Assembly (NCBI GenBank): GCA_009929095.1
Contig: SABF01000047.1
Location: forward strand, 1-9,186
Source of the DNA: Erysipelotrichia bacterium
Lineage (GTDB): Bacteria > Bacillota_I > Bacilli_A > Erysipelotrichales > Erysipelotrichaceae
DNA length: 9,186 nt
Reading direction: 5' to 3'
The position numbers and the translations under genes are program-made. Of this stretch, positions 1 through 6,655 are shown piece after piece. A model generated the notes under the pieces. That model ran no database searches. It saw nothing but the letters and a program-made list of their open reading frames with translations, and was not told where the DNA came from. Every line of letters begins with the position of its first letter. Positions within the stretch are counted from its first letter, which is position 1.

Positions 1-504
1 AGCAGATCCAACGGTTGTCAGAAGAACAATCGGGAGTACCCATAGCCCAAGGAAAGGAATCTGTGAAGCCCACATCCATTTGCCCATCCCATCCCAGTCA
101 TGCTTATCCGAAGCAGCCATCATCTTGTGAATGAAGAATGATCCGGATGTTTTTCCAAGAACATCGAGTTCGGTTCCAAGTGCAGCAACCGGAATACCGA
201 TTGTCATTGCTGTTGTAACTGCAGCTTCACCTGACTGACCCATTGCAATGGCAAATGCAGTGCCGGCAATGCAGCCAACCTGATAATCAGGGACGCTTGA
301 ACCGCCTGCTCCAAACAGGCCAAGACTCATCAGACAGAATGTTCCGCCGACAATCATGCCGACCTGAACATTTCCCATAATCAAACCGGTAATGACACCT
401 ACTGTTACAACTGAACCATAGTAGAAACACTGAGGGTTGTACATGTGCCATTTCCATACAGCAACAAGTACTGCGAGAAGTACTACTTGAAGTGGTGTAA
501 ACAT
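1..504 (-). CDS. PTS mannose/sorbose-family EIIC, 3' end beyond window (partial)
   Basis: This is the N-terminal 168 residues of an integral membrane EIIC of the mannose-fructose-sorbose PTS family, which with EIID forms the sugar channel. The protein starts MFTPLQVVLLAVLVAVWKW. It continues with the family's glycine-rich hydrophobic pattern: GLIMGNVQVGMIVGGTF near residues 44-60, an AIAMGQSGEAAVTTAIAM-like stretch near 95-114 (here read as AIAMGQSGEAAVTTAMT), and a loop HKMMAASDKHDW near 138-149. The ATG at 504-502 has a good AAAGGAG ribosome binding site 6-10 bases upstream. It lies 40 bases after the EIIB gene on the same strand, so the two are very likely one transcript. The frame is open to position 1; full-length EIICs have about 250-270 residues, so roughly 100 residues are missing. 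The partner EIID should follow to the left. Family assignment is firm; the sugar is unknown. Confidence 0.92.
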   Translation of the reverse strand, partial: MFTPLQVVLLAVLVAVWKWHMYNPQCFYYGSVVTVGVITGLIMGNVQVGMIVGGTFCLMSLGLFGAGGSSVPDYQVGCIAGTAFAIAMGQSGEAAVTTAMTIGIPVAALGTELDVLGKTSGSFFIHKMMAASDKHDWDGMGKWMWASQIPFLGLWVLPIVLLTTVGSA

Positions 505-544
505 TTTTCAATTCTCCTTTTGATTGTGATTCATCATAATTTCA

Positions 545-1033
545 TTAATCCAGAAGATTTCCAACATCTGTAACAGGATCGTTAATCGTGAATCGAGAAA
601 TAATCTTAACGCCTGCATCTCTCATTTCACGGAGCTTATTTTTTTCTTCGTCACTGACACGCACTGTCTTTCCAAGTGTTGTAGTATTGCCTGTATTCTG
701 AGTAATATCCCCCAATGTAATTGACGGAATTTCAACTCCAGACTTGAACAGCCGATACGCCGTTTCTACGCTGCGGAAAATGCAGAACACTCTCTGTGCG
801 GCGTACTTGCCAGCAGTGATATTGGCAACCGCCTTATTCATATCAATTACTGAGAGCGCTACCCCAGCCGGGCATGCCATCTTCATTGTCTGACGCATCA
901 TCTCATTTGTTGCTGCCGCATCATCAATTACCATAGCTCTGGTCGCATTGAGATTAGGCACCCACTGTGTTGCAACAATTCCGTGCAGCATTCTGTCATC
1001 AACTCGAAACGCAACAAATCCTTCAGCTTTCAT
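545..1033 (-). CDS. PTS mannose/fructose/sorbose-family EIIB
   Basis: This cytoplasmic EIIB phosphotransferase of 162 residues is the usual family length. It takes phosphate from EIIA and passes it to sugar brought in by EIIC/EIID. The N-terminal signature FRVDDRMLHGIVATQWVP contains the phospho-accepting histidine, His17. The central VIDDAAATNEMMRQTMKMA block and the later ITLGDITQNTGNTTTLG segment are also typical. The residue after His17-Gly is Ile, where many relatives have Gln (HGQV). The start ATG overlaps the stop of the upstream MBL gene as TAATG, sharing one base, and has an AGAAGGAGA ribosome binding site, which implies translational coupling. EIIC follows 40 bases downstream. No EIIA is visible in the window, so it must be supplied from elsewhere. 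Confidence 0.95.
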   Translation of the reverse strand: MKAEGFVAFRVDDRMLHGIVATQWVPNLNATRAMVIDDAAATNEMMRQTMKMACPAGVALSVIDMNKAVANITAGKYAAQRVFCIFRSVETAYRLFKSGVEIPSITLGDITQNTGNTTTLGKTVRVSDEEKNKLREMRDAGVKIISRFTINDPVTDVGNLLD

Positions 1034-1899
1034 TAATTGCTCTCCTTCTGCCTGATATGATCAAGCGAGTACTTGATGTTCCCTTCACGGCCATCTTTTC
1101 GTTTGCCATGTTCATCAACTTCACATGCCCAATAGCACATATGCCCAAGAACTTCAGTTGGAATATGTGCATCTGTTGCATTGAGTATATTTTCGCAGTT
1201 TTGAATGTTGTCTTCCAGAACATTCATAGTAGAGCAGCAGGTTCCATGCTGACGAAGTACACGGTTATAAATGGGCTCATAACTCTGCAGTTTTTTCAAA
1301 CTCTCTAGATATTCCTCTGCCGAAAGAGATTCTTTCAGCAGGAGTAATACTCCGATTCCGCACGCATCTCCAAAGAATGCAATTTTCTCTTCCGGACAGA
1401 TTGGCACCATAATCCCATGAGTATGACCCGGCACTTCAACAAACTGCAGTGTGATATCACCAAGATCAACAATTTCACCATCAATTAAATTGATAAACTC
1501 TGTTTCTGCCGGGATAAATTCATCATCACTTAATTCCAGCCCGGTTTGAGTACGAAGTACTTCTTTACGAAATTCAATAGCAGTGTGTTCTGCAAACACT
1601 TCGTAATCCTTGTGATTCATGTGCACATTTATGAATTGGCCAGCTCCCGATGCATGATCTACATGGCCATGTGTGATATATACCTCATATGGCTTATCTG
1701 TAAGACTCTCAACATAGCTTTTCAAATCACCAAATCCATATCCAGTATCAATCAACGCTGCACTTTTACTTCCAATCACAAGATACTCGCATACATCAGA
1801 TCCATCCCGAATTCTAATCACCCTATCTGTGATTTTTTCGCTAGTGTATTCAACTCCTCTCAATTCATTACCATCCTTCCCTTTAGATGCCGCTGACAA
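1033..1899 (-). CDS. MBL-fold metallo-hydrolase, first gene of the PTS operon
   Basis: This is a cytoplasmic metallo-beta-lactamase-fold hydrolase of up to 288 residues with a complete binuclear metal site. It has THGHVDH (His77, His79, Asp81, His82), PGHTHG (His159), FFGDAC (Asp178) and a C-terminal RQHGT (His217). The LIDTGYGFG strand near 49-57 is the usual fold entry. MBL enzymes of this kind hydrolyse lactones, thioesters or phosphoesters; UlaG, the ascorbate-6-phosphate lactonase, is an MBL protein in a different PTS operon. A role on a phosphorylated sugar product is therefore reasonable but inferred. The start is uncertain. The frame opens after a TAA at 1921-1923 and contains no ATG before the conserved core, only TTG at 1899-1897 with a weak ribosome binding site. 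A better-placed TTG lies at 1863-1861, which would give 276 residues. The stop overlaps the EIIB start by one base. Confidence 0.9.
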   Translation of the reverse strand: MSAASKGKDGNELRGVEYTSEKITDRVIRIRDGSDVCEYLVIGSKSAALIDTGYGFGDLKSYVESLTDKPYEVYITHGHVDHASGAGQFINVHMNHKDYEVFAEHTAIEFRKEVLRTQTGLELSDDEFIPAETEFINLIDGEIVDLGDITLQFVEVPGHTHGIMVPICPEEKIAFFGDACGIGVLLLLKESLSAEEYLESLKKLQSYEPIYNRVLRQHGTCCSTMNVLEDNIQNCENILNATDAHIPTEVLGHMCYWACEVDEHGKRKDGREGNIKYSLDHIRQKESN

Positions 1900-1911
1900 T
1901 TGTCTTTTGAT

Positions 1912-1925
1912 CGATAGCGCTTACA
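1912..1925 (-). promoter_or_regulatory. Candidate cre site (CcpA catabolite repression)
   Basis: Read on the minus strand the site is TGTAAGCGCTATCG. It fits the Bacillota cre consensus TGWNANCGNTNWCA at every defined position except the last (G instead of A). It lies about 5-18 bases downstream of the predicted transcription start of the MBL-PTS operon, a common roadblock position for CcpA. The match is seen in the sequence; binding and repression are inferred, and no ccpA gene is in the window. Confidence 0.6.
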
Positions 1926-1936
1926 TCGACAATGAG

Positions 1937-1965
1937 ATATTAGCACTACTGAATGGAGTATTCAA
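1937..1965 (-). promoter_or_regulatory. Sigma-A promoter of the MBL-EIIB-EIIC operon, extended -10
   Basis: On the minus strand a -35 box TTGAAT (1965-1960) is followed by a 17-base spacer and a -10 box TAATAT (1942-1937), preceded by TGC as an extended -10 element. Transcription should start near 1930, leaving about 30 bases to the TTG at 1899 or about 67 to the TTG at 1863. The -35 box is overlapped by a TGAAT-N5-ATTCA dyad. Confidence 0.75.
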
Positions 1966-1984
1966 GTATTAAGTGAATTATTCA
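1950..1984. promoter_or_regulatory. Paired TGAAT/ATTCA dyads, candidate RpiR operators
   Basis: Two inverted repeats share the half-site TGAAT. One is TGAAT-GGAGT-ATTCA at 1950-1964, overlapping the -35 box and part of the spacer of the PTS operon promoter. The other is TGAAT-T-ATTCA at 1974-1984, just upstream. Their centres are 22 bases apart, roughly two helical turns. Such dyads next to a divergently transcribed RpiR gene are the expected form of its operator. The repeats are seen directly; which protein binds is inference. Confidence 0.55.
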
Positions 1985-2008
1985 TTCATTGTTTTGGAGA
2001 TGAATGAA
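1981..2008. promoter_or_regulatory. Nine-base inverted repeat over the regulator promoter
   Basis: TTCATTCAT (1981-1989) and ATGAATGAA (2000-2008) are perfect inverted copies separated by 10 bases. The right arm covers most of the predicted -35 box of the RpiR gene, and the left arm abuts and overlaps the TGAAT-T-ATTCA dyad. The placement suggests autoregulation of the regulator. The spacer TGTTTTGGAG is not followed by a U tract on either strand, so a terminator is unlikely. Confidence 0.5.
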
Positions 2009-2032
2009 AAAATACTTAATGTCTCTTATAAT
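2004..2032 (+). promoter_or_regulatory. Promoter of the RpiR regulator gene
   Basis: A consensus -10 box TATAAT lies at 2027-2032, with a weak -35 ATGAAA at 2004-2009 and a 17-base spacer. Transcription would begin near 2039, which rules out the in-frame ATG at 2038 as the translation start and supports the ATG at 2092. The weak -35 could mean activator help or low basal expression. Confidence 0.6.
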
Positions 2033-2091
2033 ATTAGATGTGTTCTACTTTAATTTTCGGGTCTATGAAACGACTCACATGGAGATTAGTC

Positions 2092-2856
2092 ATGAATATT
2101 TGGAAAGAGATGGATTCGCATGTTGACTCATATACACCAAAAGAAATGCAGATTTATAATCTTGTAAAGCAGGACCCGTATTCCTTTACTGCTTCAACAG
2201 CAATGGAAATTGCCAGTAGATATCATGTCTCACAGAGTGCAATCAGCCGTTTCTGCCAAAGGTTGGGTTTTACTGGCTTTTCAGACTTTCGCCTTTCCAT
2301 GATGATGAGTGCAAACGATACAAATACAGGAAAGAAAAATCATCCCGAAAAACACGAATATATATATTATCTTCAGGATTATCTGTCTCAGATTAACAAG
2401 ACCATGACACCTTCTCTTTCAGAAGATCTTATAAAAAGGATTCTTTCTGCAAGAAATATCTATACGTCTGGATATGGCGCAAGCAGTATTCCGGCACAAT
2501 GGTTTTCTTTCCGTATGGTTCTTAGTGGATTATCCGCAATCAACATTCCAAGTTCTCAGGAAATGGAATATCTTCACACGATCAATCATCATGATGTTAT
2601 ATTTCTGTATTCCGCTTCCAATCCATCACACAAAGATTTCTTTTCATTGATCGATGGTCTGCCTATTAACAGAAGACCATATATCATCCTTGTTTCCTAT
2701 ATCAAGAATCATCCATTCGCAAAAAAGGCCGATCACCTGATTGTCCTGCCAACATGGCATTCCTTGGATTATCAGGTTGTTCTGGACACTAATATCGGAC
2801 AGATTTATTTTTCTATATTGCTTTCAGAAAAAATCACTTCTCATCTATCTGAATGA
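2092..2856 (+). CDS. RpiR/MurR-family transcriptional regulator (HTH + SIS)
   Basis: This is a DNA-binding regulator of 254 residues, slightly short for the RpiR family (about 250-290). Residues 1 to about 75 form the N-terminal HTH_6 domain, with the recognition region VSQSAISRFCQRLGFTGF near 48-65. The C-terminal half is a SIS phosphosugar-binding domain starting at IYTSGYGASSIPAQWFS near 120-136. It probably responds to a phosphosugar made by the neighbouring PTS. The start chosen is ATG 2092, with GGAG seven bases upstream. The frame extends 18 codons further to ATG 2038, but that ATG sits at the predicted transcription start and lacks a ribosome binding site. The gene is divergent from the MBL-PTS operon and shares its control region, so that operon is its most likely target. 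Confidence 0.93.
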   Translation: MNIWKEMDSHVDSYTPKEMQIYNLVKQDPYSFTASTAMEIASRYHVSQSAISRFCQRLGFTGFSDFRLSMMMSANDTNTGKKNHPEKHEYIYYLQDYLSQINKTMTPSLSEDLIKRILSARNIYTSGYGASSIPAQWFSFRMVLSGLSAINIPSSQEMEYLHTINHHDVIFLYSASNPSHKDFFSLIDGLPINRRPYIILVSYIKNHPFAKKADHLIVLPTWHSLDYQVVLDTNIGQIYFSILLSEKITSHLSE

Positions 2857-2901
2857 CTTCCATTTATAAAAATACCGATCAATTCAAATTGAAAAATCAT
2901 A

Positions 2902-2925
2902 ACCTGCAAGCTTTCTTTTGCAGGT
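2902..2925 (+). terminator. Possible terminator after the RpiR gene
   Basis: ACCTGCAA (2902-2909) pairs perfectly with TTGCAGGT (2918-2925) around an eight-base loop, 45 bases after the regulator stop. The following bases ATTTGACT give only a poor U tract, so termination would be weak. Read on the minus strand, a T5 run follows four bases after the stem, but no minus-strand gene here needs a terminator. Confidence 0.4.
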
Positions 2926-3069
2926 ATTTGACTATATATACCAGCAGACATTTCAAAGTTTCTTTTATAGCAGCATACTGTTTTATATTTCTTGCACGAT
3001 TATGATAATATCTTCTGATTTGTCCATTTACGTAATGCTGTGTACTCTTATATTTTAACAATAGAAAGG

Positions 3070-3099
3070 ATGAAAGCAGCATTTTTTAATTTTTAGAAT
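3070..3099 (+). promoter_or_regulatory. Weak candidate promoter for the HAD gene
   Basis: A -10-like TAGAAT (3094-3099, five of six consensus bases) lies 18 bases after ATGAAA (3070-3075), the same -35 hexamer as in the regulator promoter. It would give a leader of about 80 bases. Such matches are common in AT-rich DNA, so this is tentative. Confidence 0.3.
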
Positions 3100-3144
3100 C
3101 TGTAACTTTCATTTTTGTACAGTTAATTGCAAACATAGGATTTT

Positions 3145-3165
3145 CCATCATCTTTAGATGATAGG
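3145..3165. repeat. Short palindrome just upstream of the HAD gene
   Basis: ATCATC and GATGAT pair around TTTA, and flanking CC and GG can extend the stem past a one-base bulge. It ends 11 bases before the GAGG ribosome binding site. It could be an operator or a leader hairpin; it has no U tract and does not look like a terminator. Confidence 0.35.
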
Positions 3166-3185
3166 ATATAACCGAGGTACGTGAA

Positions 3186-3989
3186 ATGACGAAACTATTG
3201 ACAGACTTTACCGCAGAAATCAAAGCTGTTTTTTTTGACATTGATGGAACAACATATCAGCATACAAAGCACGCAACTCCTGAGAGCACATTAACCGCAT
3301 TTGAATTACTGAAACAGGCTGGGAAAAAGCTATGTGTTGTAACCAGCCGTTCCAGAGATGAGATGATTCATCTGCCCGAAATTTACATGAACTATCTTGA
3401 TGGCATCATCTGCATTGATGGTACTGATATACGATTAGGGCAGAAAATCATTACCAAGCAGATCCCCGACAAAGATACCGCGGCAATCATTTCATGGCTC
3501 GACAGAAACCATGCTGTCTATCGCTGGGTAGACTCACAGGGACACGGATGGATCAATACTCATGAACCTGATGTTGATGCTTTATTTGATTATGAATACT
3601 CGATGGTCCCGCCGCTGCGCAGATGGCAGGGAGAGTCAGTACTTCATATCGTTTATTACCTCAATGCCGCCAATCAAATGAATGAGATCACCGAGATAAC
3701 TAAAAACCTTTCAACGATTGACTACAGTTATGTACATCATGTTTTTTCCCGTTATGCAGGCAAAGGAACAGCACTGGAAGAAGTTGCTCAGTACTGGGGA
3801 TTCTCTGCATGTGAAACAGCCGCTTTTGGAGATGGTTTCAATGATCTTGAGTTAATGGAGAAAGCCGCTGTAGGAATAGCCATGGGAAATGGATGTGAGC
3901 CATGTCAGAATGCCGCTGATTATATTACAGAAACAATTGATCAAGACGGATTCTACCGTGCATGTGTAAAATTCGGATGGATCAAGTAA
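3186..3989 (+). CDS. Cof-type HAD-superfamily phosphatase
   Basis: This is a cytoplasmic Mg-dependent phosphatase of 267 residues, normal for the Cof/YidA (HAD-IIB) group, which mostly dephosphorylates sugar phosphates and similar metabolites. All catalytic motifs are present. Motif I is FFDIDGT, with nucleophile Asp18 and acid/base Asp20. Motif II is VVTSR (Thr53), motif III is the lysine in AGKGTAL (Lys193), and motif IV is FGDGFND (Asp216, Asp220). The cap domain between about 80 and 185 carries unusual aromatic and His-rich segments such as WVDSQGHGWINTHEP, likely the substrate-determining part. ATG 3186 has GAGG eight bases upstream. The gene follows the regulator in the same direction but 329 bases away, so it may have its own promoter. 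Its 3' end converges on the other operon, ending 107 bases from the ceramidase-like gene's stop. Substrate unknown. Confidence 0.92.
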   Translation: MTKLLTDFTAEIKAVFFDIDGTTYQHTKHATPESTLTAFELLKQAGKKLCVVTSRSRDEMIHLPEIYMNYLDGIICIDGTDIRLGQKIITKQIPDKDTAAIISWLDRNHAVYRWVDSQGHGWINTHEPDVDALFDYEYSMVPPLRRWQGESVLHIVYYLNAANQMNEITEITKNLSTIDYSYVHHVFSRYAGKGTALEEVAQYWGFSACETAAFGDGFNDLELMEKAAVGIAMGNGCEPCQNAADYITETIDQDGFYRACVKFGWIK

Positions 3990-4016
3990 CAAAATACTTA
4001 TTGTAAAATCAAAAAT

Positions 4017-4057
4017 GAGCATCTGCTTTATGCAAGCTGCGCATGAAGCAAATGCTC
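4017..4057 (-). terminator. Strong intrinsic terminator of the right-hand operon
   Basis: Arms 4017-4033 and 4041-4057 form a 17-pair stem with one C-A mismatch and one G-T wobble around the seven-base loop AAGCTGC. On the minus strand the stem is followed by ATTTTTGATTTT, a good U tract, and it begins about 39 bases after the stop of the ceramidase-like gene. On the plus strand there is no U tract after the stem, so it should act mainly on leftward transcripts. The HAD gene ends 27 bases from it on the other side. Confidence 0.85.
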
Positions 4058-4095
4058 CTATCATTGCTGACCATCAATCACTGGCAGGCAGGAAT

Positions 4096-5262
4096 TCAAT
4101 ATGCCCCAAGCTTTTTCAATGCTTTGCAGTATTCCTCTTTGGTTTCATCTGTCAATGTATCTGTATAGCTCTCATATGTAATTGTCTTGAAATTCGGATC
4201 CGTAACATAGGCTTCATATCCGTTGCTGTAGCAGCTTAGCACTGCATCTCCATCACCGATACAGCTGTTATAATAGCTGAACAACTCATTGGGGCTGAAT
4301 ACAATATGCAGATCTCCCATACAGAGCACGCTCAATAATATTTGCTTCGGCAGTTCATCGATATGCTGGGCAAGTTCTGCCTGCACCTTCTGACCAACCT
4401 GAATTGTTTCCAATTCACGCGGTGTTATGTTAACAGGAATATCTGACAGCGGAATCTCTCTAAGTGCATGATTCAGAGGAAGATCAACTGAAGTGAAGCG
4501 GAACGGCAGTGCATTCTTTTTTTCTTTTGGAAGTATTCTGATTTCTTCGATTCTTTTCTGCAGACGATCAGACAGTTCGATCATTGCTTCATAATCCTGT
4601 GCGCTTCGAGTAAATCTTGTGCTGACATCTCCTGCCGGACCCTGAAGGAATGTAAAGAACTCTCCGCTGTATTTCTGCTGGAGCTGCTTCAGCAGATAGC
4701 CTGGATATTCTGCTGTAAAGTACGGAGTATCTCCATTATGAATCGTCGGATGACAATTATAATCAATGATTGTTCCAATCCGGCTGTCAGTGTCATACAG
4801 TTCAATCAGAGAAAGAAGAATCAGATCCGTTGAATGATTGGATATTCTCGATTTTCCGACTCCGTCATAAAACTCTCTGTGGAATGTATAAGTCAGATGA
4901 TCTGTTTCGTGAAATTTGATATCTCTGATAGCAGTGCACACTTCAGTGAAATACTGTTCCTGATAGCGCGTATCTTTATATGAAGGTGCGAAGTGTGTAT
5001 GAGTGCAGCAATTCGTTACTGCTGCCTTCTTTGCATATCTTGTTTCACAGTATGCTTTAATGCGTTCCTGCATATCAGCGGCCATGCCAAGACTGTCGGA
5101 AGAAATCAGGCAGAAGATTGTGTCCTCCTGATCAAGCATCAAAATTCTTGCATGAAGCGTGTCTTTCTGATCATTGAGTTCTACAGTCTGCTGGATAAAT
5201 CCCGCCGGTTTCATTGGCTGAAGCGGTGATATGTCAACCTGTGTATAAGCGTATTTCATCAT
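4096..5262 (-). CDS. Neutral/alkaline ceramidase-like amidase (N-terminal catalytic domain only)
   Basis: This 388-residue protein resembles the catalytic domain of neutral ceramidases, zinc-dependent amidases. TQVDISP near residue 7 opens the domain, followed by SSDSLG (54-59), THTHFAP with His88 and His90, and NCHPT with His171. It then has AEYPG (184-188) and FLQGPAGDVS (205-214). GDVS matches the start of the ceramidase amidase motif GDVSPN, with Ser214 at the nucleophile position. A later SPNELF glutamate and SNGYEAYVT tyrosine fit the remaining zinc ligands. It is about half the size of secreted ceramidases, and has no signal peptide and no room for the C-terminal Ig-like domain, so it probably acts in the cytoplasm on something other than ceramide. 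The start ATGATG has AGGAG six bases upstream. It is the last gene of the operon, 38 bases after the PH-like membrane gene, and is followed by a strong terminator. Confidence 0.85.
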   Translation of the reverse strand: MMKYAYTQVDISPLQPMKPAGFIQQTVELNDQKDTLHARILMLDQEDTIFCLISSDSLGMAADMQERIKAYCETRYAKKAAVTNCCTHTHFAPSYKDTRYQEQYFTEVCTAIRDIKFHETDHLTYTFHREFYDGVGKSRISNHSTDLILLSLIELYDTDSRIGTIIDYNCHPTIHNGDTPYFTAEYPGYLLKQLQQKYSGEFFTFLQGPAGDVSTRFTRSAQDYEAMIELSDRLQKRIEEIRILPKEKKNALPFRFTSVDLPLNHALREIPLSDIPVNITPRELETIQVGQKVQAELAQHIDELPKQILLSVLCMGDLHIVFSPNELFSYYNSCIGDGDAVLSCYSNGYEAYVTDPNFKTITYESYTDTLTDETKEEYCKALKKLGAY

Positions 5263-5300
5263 TATGTTCTCCTTAGCTCTATTGAAATCTCATGCATCTT

Positions 5301-5807
5301 CTATTTCTTTGGTGCCGATTTCATTGAAGCTTTCATTTTGTAATTGCTTTCTTTTATCTTTGCTTTTTTTTCAAATTCGTTGAACAATGCTACCGGACGA
5401 AGCGTTCTGATCTGCAGCTTGCTTTTATCCTGCATGATGCATGTCAGAATGCCTCCTGTAGATGAATTATTCTGAATATTCCATTCCGCAATATCATTCC
5501 AAAAGATCTGTCTGCACGTATCTGAACTGTCTTCCTGATATACAGCAAAAAATTCATCATAGAAAGCAAATAGAATATAGCTCTTTATCTTCACAAACAA
5601 AAATGCTTCAATCACCAATGTCAACACACCAAGGATTCGAATACTCTTAACAAACAGCATTGCAAAGGATAGTACAATCAGAAAATAGAGTGCAGTATTC
5701 GGTTTGGCATCGATTGTCTTATATGGTCGAAGCGAAGATAACTGAGATGCCGGTATCATATTGTCTGCCAAATTCTTTATTTCCTTAGTCTCCTGTACTG
5801 TACTCAT
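5301..5807 (-). CDS. Small two-helix membrane protein with PH-like C-terminal domain
   Basis: This hypothetical protein has 168 residues. A polar N-terminus (1-37) leads into two close hydrophobic segments, about 38-53 (ALYFLIVLSFAMLFV) and 58-73 (ILGVLTLVIEAFLFVK). A beta-rich soluble part (about 77-145) follows, containing YDEFFAVYQ and IFWNDIAEWNIQ, and a lysine-rich tail ends with APKK. The FWNDI pattern after two helices resembles bacterial PH/YcxB-like membrane proteins, but this is pattern similarity only. Its ATG overlaps the stop of the upstream HAD gene as ATGA, with a GGGGA ribosome binding site, so the two are translationally coupled. It may anchor or regulate a membrane-bound partner such as the PTS permease; no function is assigned. 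Confidence 0.78.
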   Translation of the reverse strand: MSTVQETKEIKNLADNMIPASQLSSLRPYKTIDAKPNTALYFLIVLSFAMLFVKSIRILGVLTLVIEAFLFVKIKSYILFAFYDEFFAVYQEDSSDTCRQIFWNDIAEWNIQNNSSTGGILTCIMQDKSKLQIRTLRPVALFNEFEKKAKIKESNYKMKASMKSAPKK

Positions 5808-6655
5808 CTGTTAATTCCCCCTGTGATGGATTTATTAAATGCTATACACTGCATGATTGCTTCACTTACACTGTCAACTGATTTTCCATACTTTCTGATA
5901 CTGTCCGATGCATGGCTCATCACGAAACTATGTCCAGCTATTTTCAGCATCTCGACATCATTTTCAGCATCGCCGATTGCCGCAATGCCTCGCATGTCTA
6001 TATTCATATGATCAGCCATATACCTCAGAGTACTGCCCTTATTAACTTCTCTTCTGCATATTTCGAAACACAGATTTCCACTTTTCATTACTGCCAGATC
6101 AGAAAATATATCCTTCTCTTTCAGCAGCGTGAACAGCTGTAATTCTGTTTCAGAATCCTCTACCATAAGAAATACCTTCGTTGCAGTTTTGTTAGTTTCC
6201 TGTTCATATGCAGAGACTGGAAGCGGGCTTTCTTGAAACACCACATTTTCTTTTACTACAACTCGTTCATGAAATATTCCGGTGTGATGCAGAATATACT
6301 TTCTGCCATCCTGAGTTGGAATTACATAGTCAATTCTGCTGTTAAGTGGCTTTACAGCTTCAATCAACTTTATTACAGCCGCATGATCTATCTGTTTAGA
6401 ATACAGTACCTTTCCATCTGAGACAAGAGATGCACCATTATGGCATATCATTTCCTTGATATCGATGCAGTATTCTTCCCTTATCTTCTGAAGTACGCTT
6501 TTATCTCTGCCGCTTGCCAGCAGAAATGTATGTCCCAGTTTCTGCCATACCAAAATTGCATCAGCGTCTCGCGAATCTATCTTCTTAATGCTATTCAGAA
6601 GCGTCCCGTCCATATCGCTTACAAAGTGTGTTATGGGAAGCTTATATAAAGACAT
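5804..6655 (-). CDS. Cof-type HAD-superfamily phosphatase
   Basis: This is a second HAD-IIB phosphatase, 283 residues, only distantly similar to the one at 3186. Motif I is SDMDGTLL (Asp14 and Asp16), motif II is LASGR (Ser48), motif III is the lysine in EVNKGST (Lys206), and motif IV is IGDAEND (Asp229 and Asp233). The C2 cap occupies roughly 80-190. It likely removes phosphate from a sugar phosphate delivered by the PTS in the same operon. Its first 14 bases overlap the end of the PLP-enzyme gene and its stop overlaps the next start as ATGA, so it sits inside a tightly coupled set. The ribosome binding site GGAAAG is about 12 bases from the ATG, weak spacing consistent with dependence on translation of the upstream gene. 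Confidence 0.92.
   Translation of the reverse strand: MSLYKLPITHFVSDMDGTLLNSIKKIDSRDADAILVWQKLGHTFLLASGRDKSVLQKIREEYCIDIKEMICHNGASLVSDGKVLYSKQIDHAAVIKLIEAVKPLNSRIDYVIPTQDGRKYILHHTGIFHERVVVKENVVFQESPLPVSAYEQETNKTATKVFLMVEDSETELQLFTLLKEKDIFSDLAVMKSGNLCFEICRREVNKGSTLRYMADHMNIDMRGIAAIGDAENDVEMLKIAGHSFVMSHASDSIRKYGKSVDSVSEAIMQCIAFNKSITGGINR

Larger units (their letters stand above)
2857..3185. other. 329-base AT-rich gap between the regulator and the HAD gene
   Basis: No convincing gene was found here. The gap holds a hairpin just after the regulator (2902-2925), a possible weak promoter (3070-3099) and a short palindrome upstream of the HAD gene (3145-3165). A 61-codon open frame on the minus strand (3082-2897) encodes a Lys/Arg/Tyr-rich peptide. 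It has no ribosome binding site and its last codons fall inside the hairpin, so it is not called as a gene. A degraded remnant of an older gene is possible. Confidence 0.5.

Noticed and set aside
967..1308. A 113-codon plus-strand open frame across the EIIB-MBL junction
   Set aside because: It is antisense to two well-supported genes, has no family resemblance, and appears to be a chance open frame.
1990..2032. A terminator from the 1981-2008 inverted repeat
   Set aside because: No U tract follows on either strand and the repeat lies between divergent promoters, so an operator role fits better.
2038..2091. An 18-codon N-terminal extension of the RpiR protein from ATG 2038
   Set aside because: The ATG coincides with the predicted transcription start and lacks a Shine-Dalgarno sequence. 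ATG 2092 has GGAG at good spacing, and the HTH domain begins right after it.
2897..3082. A 61-codon open frame on the minus strand in the regulator-HAD gap, rich in Lys, Arg and Tyr
   Set aside because: There is no ribosome binding site, the upstream DNA is poly-A, and its final codons lie in a hairpin. I could not match it to a family; a remnant of a transposase or other gene cannot be excluded.
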